From contig CM060196.1 in assembly GCA_030549335.1 (NCBI GenBank), forward strand, positions 20,604,501-20,668,500: a stretch of 64,000 bases of DNA, read 5' to 3'. Origin of the DNA: Pontederia crassipes. Taxonomy: Eukaryota > Streptophyta > Magnoliopsida > Commelinales > Pontederiaceae. The translations under genes and the position numbers were made by a program. Positions 11,407 to 21,596 of this stretch are shown here, piece after piece; within the stretch, counting starts at the first letter, position 1; each line of letters begins with the position of its first letter. Below the pieces are notes generated by a model. It made no database searches. It saw only the letters and a program-made list of their open reading frames with translations, and was not told the DNA's origin.

Positions 11407-13283
11407 ATAGTGAAAAATATGAATGAATATGTGTACAAAGGTAAATGTTTAATTAAAAAATTGGAGAACTAGGTTCTTGAATCTTCTTCAGATGCAACAA
11501 CAGATTTGGATGTTTTGACTTTTGACTTGCATTGAGTTGCTTCTGTTCTGTTGTTATTCAGATCCTAGCATATGTTTCTCAAGTACACCAAGTTGTGCTT
11601 CCTGAAGGGGTTGTTGATCATGAAACATTGACACTTGATCAGGTGAGTCCTTGTTGATCCTTCTAACAAGTTATATTCCTGTATACTATTGTTTTAAAAC
11701 TTCTTCTCAAAATTTCCAGATTGAAAGCAATATCGTAAGGTGTCCTGATGAAGAATATGCTGAAAAAATGATTAATGCAATTGATGTTGTCCGTGTTAAA
11801 GGGGACTCCGTTGGTGGTGTTGTGACGTGCATTGCTAGAAATGTCCCACGTGTAAGTACTATAACTGAATTTGCTGCTTGACTTACAATAATATTCTTTG
11901 TAGTAAACTTGAACCAATGGAATCGTCTCTGCTGTGTGTTGTGACATGCATTTTAAATACCATTCTCAAAATTGTTATTGTGTTGTAGAGTCTTGGTTTT
12001 CCGGTCTTTGATAAACTTGAAGCGGATTTGGCGAAAGCTATGTTATCTCTCCCTGCTGCCAAGGGATTTGAGATTGGCTGTGGATTTGCAGGTACATAGT
12101 TATTGAGCTGCATCTCAAAATATATATATTATAGTTTCTTCAGTGTGTAAACTATAAGTAATGATAGGTACTTGTTTTGTTCAAGTACGTCTGGTATTTA
12201 AAATGTTATCTTATAATTGTAATCAGGTACCTTTATGACTGGAAGTGAGCACAACGATGAGTTTTATCTAGAGGAAAATGGAAACATTAGAACAAAGACA
12301 AACAGATCGGGCGGTATACAGGTCAATTTTATTCTACATTTAACTGTACTTCAAACTTCAGTATCAACAAAATTCTGGCTTCCTAAACAATCAGGATTTA
12401 TATCTATAGGGAGGCATATCCAATGGAGAAACTATAAATATCAGAATAGCTTTCAAACCCACATCTACATCATCTTGTGTTGAATTACTTATATTCGTAT
12501 TAGGCCTAACTAATTGTAGAGAACTTGGAACTCTTACATTCTCATTCTATTAAAATAGTTAGACTAGGCATTTTTTTGCAGAATTATTATCTACCTCTTT
12601 AATTGCATGGTTGATTCATTCTACTTTTTGTCGATTATCTAGTGGAGCTTAATGTTGTTCATGTGTCTCGTGAATTTTGATTTCTGCAGAAGAAACAGAA
12701 TACCGTGACTAGAGATCGGCATGAAACTGAACTTATAGCAAGGGGTCGCCATGATCCTTGCGTGGTTCCTCGAGGTACATGTTTAATTAAGTCCTTGTCT
12801 TTTCACTTTTAAACTCTAAATATATCATCACGCGGAGATTCACTTCCGACGCTATTGCAGCTGTTCCTATGGTGGAAACAATGGTTGCTCTGGTGCTGTT
12901 GGACCACTTGATGGCACAAACGGCACAATGCGGATTACTTCCTGTAGGCACCGGACTCCAAGAACCATTAGTTTCAACCCCCAATGGATTGTTGCCTACT
13001 GCCAACCTTGCCTAGTGCAGAAATCTTGCTAGTTTTGCTCATCTTTCGGGACTCCAGAGTATCTTATTTGTTTTCTTACATGAACCATGTCATTGTGCTA
13101 TAAGTTGCTTTAAGGTAATATTTTCTCTTTTATTTTTTTTCTTCGGAATCAAGACATTATAAAAGAACAAGGCTATTATGTGTCAATTACAAATATTGAA
13201 TAAGATTGTTATGAAACTTGAATATATCCCTTACCCAGCGATTCATTTACTTAGCAGCTCCTTGGCCTCAATTGGATTCATCT

Positions 13284-15560
13284 TATAAAAAAAATCCCCT
13301 GACGTGTTTCTTTTTTTTTATTTTTTTTTACTTCGACGTCAACCCCTGCATTCGAGTCTCTCTCTAGCGCACTTGCGACCTTAATCTTTCCACCATCAGA
13401 TGTATTTTTTTTCTCTCAATCGTCGAGAGAAGTAAAGGCACAATGTGCAGTTGATACCAAGCACAATAGACTTAAATAAATAATCATAGATTCCTCCTAC
13501 GAACCGTATTTCACGCTTAGCCGTTCGACGTCGAATCACGTCTCTACCATCGAACATCGAGAATCAAAGAGGAGGAAACTCTTTTGACGATCGACCCTAA
13601 GAATTTATTTATAGGGCTCTTGATCCTCGATTTCCAATTCATTTATAACTTCTAATCCCAATAAAATTTAATATTTTAATTAATTTTTTAACAAATTCTG
13701 ATTTATTTAATAATTAAATAATTCCGAATTTAATTAAATATTCCATAATACATCTTATCCTTTATTAAACTCCTCTATTTTCCTTTATTTTCGAATTTAT
13801 TTATTATAATAATATTAATGGTCATATTTCTCAAAATAAAAATAATAAAATATTCTTTTTTTAACTCTCAAAAAATTGGGTCGTTACACGAGGATCCACT
13901 ACCAACTACGGTCGGACACGCCATGGGCGAAGCTCCACCTATGTGGGTCGCGTCGCTAGAAAAAGGTGATAATCAAGCAAGCTCTATGCTCCCAACGACA
14001 GCTAGATGCGCGGCGATTGAATACAGGAGGATCTACTCCAGATGACGGTTAGAGCTCCGCACAGGCGACGCTCATGCCGACGGTCTTCAAACACGGGAGG
14101 AGCTCCGTAGGTGCTTCATGCTCCCGACGACAATCAAACGAGGGAGCCGGACGCGTGATGGCCAAACGAGGGACGACCGGACGTGCGACAGCCGGAGGAG
14201 CATAAGAGGAGGGCGACGTCGCAGCCCTATGAGGATGCCCATGCTATGCTTTTTATTTTTTATTTGATTTTTTTTTTGCTTGACATATGTATTCAATGCT
14301 TGAATTTCAAAAGAGGTAGATTGTTTTTTTTTTCTATTTTTAACATTATTCGGAAGTGTTAAGATTAATTTTATCAAATTTAATTATATATATTATAAAT
14401 ATTATAGAAATATTAAATATTTTTTTTAAAAAATCCACTATTTCCATTTAAAAATCAGGTGAAATCAAGTCCCATGAAGTTTGGGGCGTAGAGATTGGGA
14501 TGACGGTTTGAATTCCACCCCCATTCGGGGCGGGTCCCGGGATGGGGGGAGTATCCCATCCCGAATAGGATTGGGTGCCCGGGTGCCATCCTGATTATGA
14601 ACTCAAATAATTTAATACAATATTATTTAATAATTACAAAGAATACTTATAAAAAAACGTCCCTAAACGTCTGTTATAATATAATTCCCTTTAAACTTAA
14701 TTGTATTATAGCAAGGAAGCCAAATAATAAAAATAATAATAATATCAAAGTTTATTTATTTTAATAAGCAAAAAATACATTATGAACCAAAGATGAAAGT
14801 GATATCTGTAGAAATTGGGGTTAGAATAAAAATATTCACCCACTCTACTCCAATTTTTAAATATTTATGATATTTTCCATTAATTAAACATTAAACTAAA
14901 AATACATTTCTTTTACAAGTGTAACTCGATCAGCATTTTATTTGTAGGTCATGTGGCATATATGTATTTATCGTAATTTATTTTGTTTTTGGTGTCTGGA
15001 AGATCTGTGATATTCAAAATTAATAATATCTGACTACTTTAAAGTAGAAAACAAAGAATAATGTATTTAATTCAACAATCGAATCTCCGAATTAGCATCA
15101 AATCATTTGTGATGCAATTTAGTAAAATGAAAAAAAAGGGAGGGGAAACATACAATAATAGGCAGGTGAGCTCCAATGGCTAAAAGGAAACCCCCCTCTT
15201 TTAGGTGTCGACGTGTAGGGCCCCTGATCCTATCGGCGCTGCCGAGTGCGCGCCAGCGATGAGGGGCCGCATTCTCCAATTCCTAATCCTCACGAGGACC
15301 AAACTTTAATTTGATTTCTGGTTGTTGCTTTTTTCTTTCAAGACAAGAAAAGAATCCCTAGAATTTAGTGACCGAGGACCTTTCTGTAATTATCGAATAA
15401 GTAAAGGCTTCATTCGCTAAAAGGAAGCGATGGATTCGTTGCCATGATGTGTGCTCCCCCCAAAAAAGGTGCTTCCTTTCATCTTCTTGCTCCTCCTCCT
15501 CCCGTTCCCATCTCCAATATAGGGTTCTTCCGGCCCTGATTCCCTCCGCATGATCCGATT
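13284..15560. other. Spacer between pseudogene and RING gene; repeat-like, no gene seen
   Basis: Homology to the right-hand chorismate synthase copy ends at 13283, so foreign sequence begins here. The block to about 13888 is AT-rich and ends TTGGGTCGTTACA, a typical LTR 3' terminus. It may be a truncated LTR remnant, but no matching start or target duplication was found. At 13889-14240 there is a GC-rich block (ACGACAGC- and GGAGGAGC-like words) with no convincing protein match. At 14460-14600 there are C/G runs resembling a dispersed repeat. From about 15150 the sequence becomes promoter-like, with a pyrimidine-rich 5' leader at 15470-15530 just before the RING gene. Confidence 0.4.
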
Positions 15561-15644
15561 TTCATGTGATCTCTGAGTTTGTCGGAGCGATCTCTACGGT
15601 TAATCCAGTTTTCACGGCGATCCGAGCCGATTTCACCTGCGTGG

Positions 15645-18600
15645 ATGGGGAGCGGAAGGTATCCTCCTCTTCCTTACGTTCCGCTGATGCGAGCTCCCGC
15701 CCCCGCGCCCTACGTGGAACACCAGAAGGCGGTCACCATTCGGAATGACGTCAACATAAAAAAGGAGAGTCTCAGGATTGAACCTGACGAGCAGAATCCT
15801 GGGCGCTTCCTCGTCGCTTTCACCTTTGACGCCACTGTCGCTGGGAGGTGATTCATTCCTCTTTTCCTTTGCAAAGTTCCGATTATCTAACATGTATGCC
15901 ATGAACCTTATAAAGCTTGTGAATTTAAATGTTTTATGTTGCAATTACTTTTTTTTTCTGCACACTGGATTTTTTCATAGGGTTGTAGTGCTCTGTTCTG
16001 GCCACTTTCTAGTGTTCGTGAAGCACTAAGACATCACGAGGTTTGACTGCAGTGGTCCACTAGATGTCCTTACAGATACTTGAATTCATTCTCTAGGTTG
16101 ATCGGGTCAAATATAGACTAATTTTAGTCGAGAATCTAAAAACGTGAAGACGTCAATTGGGTGAAATGGGATATCATCTTCTGAACTTCGTAAAAAATAA
16201 ACATACTTATGGAAAGGTAAGCTTATAATTATATCTGCACCACTCTGCTTCTACAGAAAGCTTGTAGTTGTGAGAGCACTAATTTGGGTTGTGGAAGCCA
16301 TGCATCATAGCTCTTCACTATGTTGATGGCGGCTTGAAGTACGCATCTGAGCACTGTGGATAGTAGATATATGCTATTTGAAGGAAGCTTCATATGCATG
16401 GACAAACTTAAAAGATGGTTTGCAATGTCTATGCTGGGTGCAGGCTACCAGCCCCCTTCTTTGGCATTAAATTAATGAGGAGAGGGAGGTAGAGGGGGGG
16501 AGGGGGAGGAAGGGAGCTTTTCATACTTCCAGAAATGTGGAAGAGGGAGGGAAAGGAAGGGATGGGGAGAGGCAGGGAGAGGAAGAGAGCTTTTCATGGT
16601 TCCAGTAATGTGGTGCCAGTTAAATTTGCTACAATCAGATTCTTCATTATACCCTTCAATTTGAGAATCATATTAGCAATTTATTGTGAATGGCATGTCG
16701 TGCATGCACCCATTAATTATTTATATCACAATATTCAAATAGAAGTCTGTTGAAGTTCCATGTAGGTGATGACAAGTAGATAGGTCTTGATATCTCTTAA
16801 CAATATCATTTTTTCCCTCCAAACTTATGCTTTAATGTCTGGCACATGTAAAATTCTTTTCCCTCATATATGTTAATGGAGTCTGGATGACCACCTCCTT
16901 GATGGTCATTCTTTTTGCTCCCCCAAAAAAAAATTGCGCTTCAATTACATTGTCTAAGTTTGCAAAGTAATTCCTCATTGATAGTTTCTAGACATGTTAA
17001 GTTTATGAAGTGCATTCAGTCATTCATCTGAATAGAATGAGCTGGTAAATCCTCATTGACTTGAGAGGAAACATTCTGCACATCTGTTGTCATGTGCTTA
17101 GCATAAAACGACAGATGTAACCTGCACTTGAAGAAAAGTTAATCAGTCCAAAAGAGTATAGCAGCATGTGTAAGAATATTTGAGTTGAAATGGTACTGTG
17201 TTATGTCCTTTTATCAAATTCCATACACTTATTGAGTGACACTTAGGACCTGAAGGGTCCACTACTTTCAGACCACTGGGTATGCTAGTCTCACTCCATT
17301 TGACAGTTAGGAACATGTGATGTTCTTGAATATTTGCTGATGTGATGTCTCTACTATCCAGCTTGTATATTTTCTTTCTTGTTCAATTTGACTTTAGAAA
17401 TACTTTAAGTTGTACCTTTCTATCTCCAATTTGAAATTTCATTACATGGAAATATCAATGAAATTTCTTTTTATATCAATGAAATTTGTAGATATCTTGG
17501 AAATATAGAGAAATTTTTTTCTCGAGGCATTCGTTGTCTAGATTACACTGTTTACAATTCAGACTTGCCATTTTAATATTTATTCTCTCACTAATATACA
17601 TTCTGTAAACAGCATCACAGTCTTCTTCTTTGTGAAAGAAGGTGTTAACTGTAACTTGACTGCGACAAAGCCTGATATACTTGAACCAGTCACAGTATCT
17701 TTTAAGGAAGGTTTAGGCCAGAAATTCAAGCAACCATCAGGAACGGGGATTGACTTCTCAGTGTTTGATAGTTCAGAGCTGATGAAGGAAGGGGATGGAG
17801 GTGCATACCCACTGGCTGTAAAGGCAGAAGCTTCTCCATCCAACCAGGAATCAGTTGATGATGATCAGAAAGTAGAATATCCAAATGCACAAATTACACA
17901 AGCTCTCTTTGAGAAAAAAGACAATGGAGAGTATCATGTACGTGTTGCAAAGCAAATATTGTGGGTTAATGGTACCAGGTATGAGCTGCAAGAGATTTAT
18001 GGCATTGGGAATGCAGTGGATACTGACGCTGATGGGAATGATCCTGGAAAAGAATGTGTCATTTGCCTTTCAGAACCACGAGATACTACGTTCTTGCCCT
18101 GCAGACATATGGTAAGCTAATTATTTTCTGTTTTTAAAACCTTTTCTGTGATGCTAGAATTCAATTATTCGGACGACAAATTTTTGATAGAAAAATAATG
18201 ATTCAGAATTTCTGACCTAGTCCTTATGCTTGCTAAAAAATCTCTTGTCAAATATAAGCATACTATTATATTATAGATAATCCTTTTGTTCTAAATCATT
18301 TGCACATATGCTTGGACTTCTTGATATGGTTGTCCCTGATATGTAGGATAACTTCCTGTGCATGGTTATATCAAAGAACTATTAGAAAGTGGTCAATTAT
18401 GCATAGAACACCTTAATGGGAAAAAAAGAAAAGAACAAGTATGAAACCTTTCAAGTTGGCCGAGTATTCTGACCAATTATCCTCTATATCAGGAATGGTA
18501 TAGGCAAACATGTTTATTTACTGTAATAATTTAGGTGTTTACAGGAATAATATGTGAACCTTTTTTGTTTCACGGCAACTGTGAATCATTATTGATAATT

Positions 18601-19410
18601 TGTCCTAAATTATTAAACTTGAGCAGTTTTCTTTATTTTGGAGGACAGGATTAGTCCCAGTACGCCAGATGATTTTTTTTTTAATACGCCATATGGTTGG
18701 CTGCATGCCTGTTTGTAGTCCTGGCAATGAACATTTGAAATATTGCTGTCCAAGTTCCCCAAAGACCTTTGGTTTCCTTCTGACAGGATAAAGTATAGTT
18801 TCTTCTTTTTAGGATTTGTATTATTTGATTCCTTCTTCAAATATCGCCCTGGTTAAGTTGTGATACATCACGCTATAAATATAAATCAAACTAATTTGGT
18901 CCGTTTCATCCAATACTTTGTTGTGTCACCTCAAAGAACAAAAAAAAACCTTTTGTTATGTTGTTGTGGTAAATGCCTAATGTGGACTATTCTTTGAAGT
19001 TCCCTGGAAAATTTATCTTATCCAAGATAATTACTTTAGTAGCAACATGTGATATTCACCTTTGTGGACTCGTGTGTGGTATTATTATTCATTTTTTTAG
19101 CATTGTAGCTTCTATTTAGTAACACACTTTCCGTAGGAATATTACCATAGCAGTACATGATTTGTAAGAATTAATTATCCATTTTTCATGCAATATTTCT
19201 TGAATCTTCAGTAACTATCCAGTAGAGATTTGATTCTTGAGCATGATAAATGTCTTGGTTGGTTGGTTGCAGTGCATGTGCAGTGAATGTGCAAAGGTTC
19301 TCAGGTTTCAGACAAACCGATGTCCGATTTGCAACCAGCCAATGGAGCGGCTGCTGCAGATCTTAGTCAACAATAAAACCGAGGAGCAGCTACACCCGGA
19401 GGAGGCTTAA
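15645..19410 (+). CDS. RING-type E3 ubiquitin ligase, LOG2/LUL (MGRN1-like)
   Basis: Three exons: 15645-15847, 17613-18111 and 19273-19410, joining in frame to 279 residues. Residues 20-190 form the domain found in LOG2, LUL1-4 and animal MGRN1, with [15 protein letters not shown] near residue 25 and [15 protein letters not shown] spanning the first splice. A C3HC4 RING finger follows from about residue 216 (CVIC...CRHM/C.C..C...CPIC), with its intron placed right after CRHM. In Arabidopsis, LOG2 is a membrane-associated ligase that ubiquitinates the amino-acid-export regulator GDU1. Arabidopsis members have a longer, Pro-rich, N-myristoylated N terminus of about 100 residues that I cannot find here. 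The frame stays open upstream to an ATG at 15579 (301 residues), but that extension resembles leader sequence. I chose 15645 because it gives Met-Gly and then the conserved GRYPPLP segment. An unseen upstream exon remains possible. Confidence 0.88.
16479..16590 (+). repeat. G-rich imperfect repeat in intron 1 of the RING gene
   Basis: Many G-runs (GGGAGG, AGGGGGGG, AGGGGGAGG) occur twice, each time ending in a near-identical GAGCTTTTCAT..TTCCAG.AATGTGG segment. This gives two imperfect units of about 70-75 bp. On the transcribed sense strand, four or more closely spaced runs of at least three Gs could form a G-quadruplex (inference). Confidence 0.6.
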
Positions 19411-21596
19411 ACGATGGAGGAGGCACGCCCCTCAGATATCATGTCCTCTCCGAGGAGGCTTCCAATAAAGCAGATGGCGAGGACATTCTTCTCTTCTAGT
19501 AGTGGGACCTGGTGTTAATGAGTGTGTAATCATTTTAAAAAACCAAAGTTTGGAACCGTTGATGACGTGGCATCGCAATTGCTGCTGTCTTGGGGAGGAA
19601 AAAAGTTGTTGCCTTATGTATTCAGGCTCTATCAAGTATATACCTTATGTGCCTGTTCCACTGATTCCTGTCTGTTTGCAGTAGCAGCATTTGCGCGTGT
19701 CCGTGATGCCTCTTATGTGCCCTGTGACAGGCAGCTGTGATGGATGAACGTTGAGGTCAACCGAGTCTAATGTCTCGTGGCTGCATGCTGAATTGTTTCA
19801 AGTATCGTTTCTTTTTTGCATCTCCTTTGTCTGATGCTGATCAAGTTTTCTTGGAAAAGAGTTGGCCAAGGCAGGTCTTTAGCACTGGCAATGTAAAAAA
19901 AAGAAACACTCCTTTGTCTGTACCTTGCAACAAAGTTGGAAAATGTTTGACTGAGCCTCTTTTTTGAACCCTCCCATTTGATGCATCGCCGGGGGGGTTT
20001 GGTGGCATTCCAAGGGGAGGGTTGGTGAGAGTGAGAGAGAGAGAGAGAGATGGACGGAAGGAAGGAAGAAGGTGATGAGACGGAGTTGGTGTTTGGTAGG
20101 CGCTTGGAGAGGATATCATGTGGTCAAATTTCTGTGAAGCATACCAACCGAGTCGACTCCGACCGGTTTAATTAAATTTAACTGATTGAATTAATTTTTT
20201 ATATAATAATATTACAACAACAAAGTCTTATCCCACTAGGTGGGGTCGGCTACATGGATCATACGACGTCATTCCGCTCTATTAGTAACCAAATCTTTCG
20301 GTATATTATTCATCAATAGATCTTGCTCTATTATATAATAATATTATTTATAATTATTTAAGAATAATAATATATAAATTGCAATTTAATAATTATTATA
20401 TATTATCAGATGTTAGATTAAATAGTAATTTTATTTTATTAGATATATTATTACTAATATAATAATATAAATTAGAATTTAACCTAAAATCATAATTATA
20501 TTTTTATTCTCTTTTTATTTGTTATTCTCTTTTATTATATTATTCTCTTAATGATATATTTTCATTTTATTTATTTCCTTCACTAACATCTTTCCTTTTA
20601 TTTTCTTATTTTAAACTCTTTCCTTTTTTTCTCCCTCCTCTTCAAAATATTTCATTTTCATATAAAATCATTTTCGTATAGGATACTCTTTAATTAGTGG
20701 CGATCTTTTTTCTCTCTCCTCTCTCCCTCTCTCTCTCTCCATATCCTATAAATTTTTCCATATATCTTACCTATTTTCATGTATTTCATGCATGTAATGA
20801 TTTCAAATAATTTAATAGTCGATTTCTTTATGAAGTAACTGAAGCATTAGTCATATATCAAATAAAGTACTGATTGATTTGCCAAAATTAAATGATTATA
20901 ATAAATGGGATCACCAATTGCATCGTTAGATATTTTAATTCACTCGGGATTTATTACTCGATTAATTCAATAAATTAACGATTTGAGAAATTCGAATTAC
21001 TAGCTGTCGTCGAACATAGGCACAATCTCACTGATCGTTCATATTAAGCAAGCTGAGTTGTATTGATGGATATTTGATTCTAGTAACGTGAGATTCATAC
21101 ATAGGCAATAAAAAAAGGAAAGGGAAATTAGATTTTAGCAAAAAAAAAACAAAATGATGCTTGGAATTAAAAAAAAAGTTGGACCTACAGAGCAAAATTC
21201 AACAATAGTAATTTACGAAAAAATATAATAATAAATGAACCCCACACGAGCAATAGCGATATTGTCGAGTTATATATGGAATAATAAATAAATTTGATTT
21301 CCTTGAGAAATAAAGGGAAAAATAGTTCAACCGGACCGCTGAGAATTGCCAGGGTTTGGTCCGAACGATGAACCGGGTTGGTCAATGGGGGGTAGTGGTG
21401 TGGTAGGTGTGATAAGTGTATTTCGCCGTCGGTCTACATAAAGCCCTCTCTCTGTTCGTTCGCTTGCGCGCATTGCCACCAAACCCAGACGATTCGATCG
21501 ATCGAGTTGGGGTGGCCGTGGGGAAGAGCAGCGCGCTGGTTCCGTCGATCGATCGGCCGCCGTCCTCTTGCTGTGCTCTGCCCTGTTCCTAGAAGA
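19411..21596. other. 3' flank of the RING gene and promoter region of chorismate synthase
   Basis: Positions 19411 to about 19960 look like 3' UTR and flank. A (GA)n tract lies at 20030-20050. The stretch 20160-21000 is very AT-rich and holds a truncated RTE LINE tail (20215-20330). Positions 21300-21596 are the likely promoter and 5' leader of chorismate synthase. There is a weak TATA-like CTACATAAAG at 21435-21444 followed by a CT-rich stretch, and the leader becomes GC-rich with repeated GATCGATC. No other gene is seen. Confidence 0.5.
20215..20330 (-). mobile_element. 5'-truncated RTE-type LINE, 116 bp
   Basis: The fragment is flanked by a perfect 16-bp target duplication TTATAATATTATTATAA-type (plus strand TTATATAATAATATTA) at 20199-20214 and 20331-20346. 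On the minus strand it ends (TTG)n. Just before the tail it still reads the C-terminal signature of plant RTE reverse transcriptases, NRAE*RRMIHVADPT followed by stop. One in-frame TGA replaces the usual Trp. Only the last 40 or so codons and the tail were copied, which is the usual outcome of aborted target-primed reverse transcription. Confidence 0.85.

Larger units (their letters stand above)
164..13015 (+). pseudogene. Chorismate synthase, decayed tandem copy (exons 2-13)
   Basis: The exons match the intact copy one for one: 164-314, 420-493, 581-639, 1157-1240, 1357-1449, 11562-11642, 11720-11851, 11989-12091, 12227-12321, 12410-12468 (cut short), 12690-12774 and 12861-13015. Exon 1, which would carry the transit peptide, is to the left of the window. 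Three things say it is dead or dying. Codon 9 of exon 6 is TAA at 1381-1383, where the intact copy reads GAA. A 30-bp deletion after 12468 removes the last bases of exon 11 and its GT donor. Conserved residues are altered, with GLGCPVF becoming SLGFPVF in exon 9 and the GSGFAG glycine-serine motif becoming GCGFAG. Intron 6 holds a 9.2-kb retrotransposon in the same orientation. Most other splice sites survive, so the locus may still be transcribed. A functional product of normal length is not possible from these exons. Confidence 0.93.
1..13283 (+). repeat. Left copy of a tandem duplication (chorismate synthase unit)
   Basis: Apart from the retrotransposon at 1495-10679, this stretch aligns with 22529-26282 through all exons 2-13, all introns and about 270 bp of 3' flank. 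Identity is very high in exons and about 97% in the introns I compared by eye. Similarity stops abruptly at 13283 (right copy 26282). The left boundary is outside the window because homology already exists at base 1. Both copies lie in the same orientation, with their exon 2 sequences 22.5 kb apart, or about 13.3 kb without the retrotransposon. Confidence 0.95.

Noticed and set aside
13284-13888. Complete solo LTR
   Set aside because: The end TTGGGTCGTTACA is LTR-like, but no TG start or target duplication could be found, so it is mentioned only as a possible remnant.
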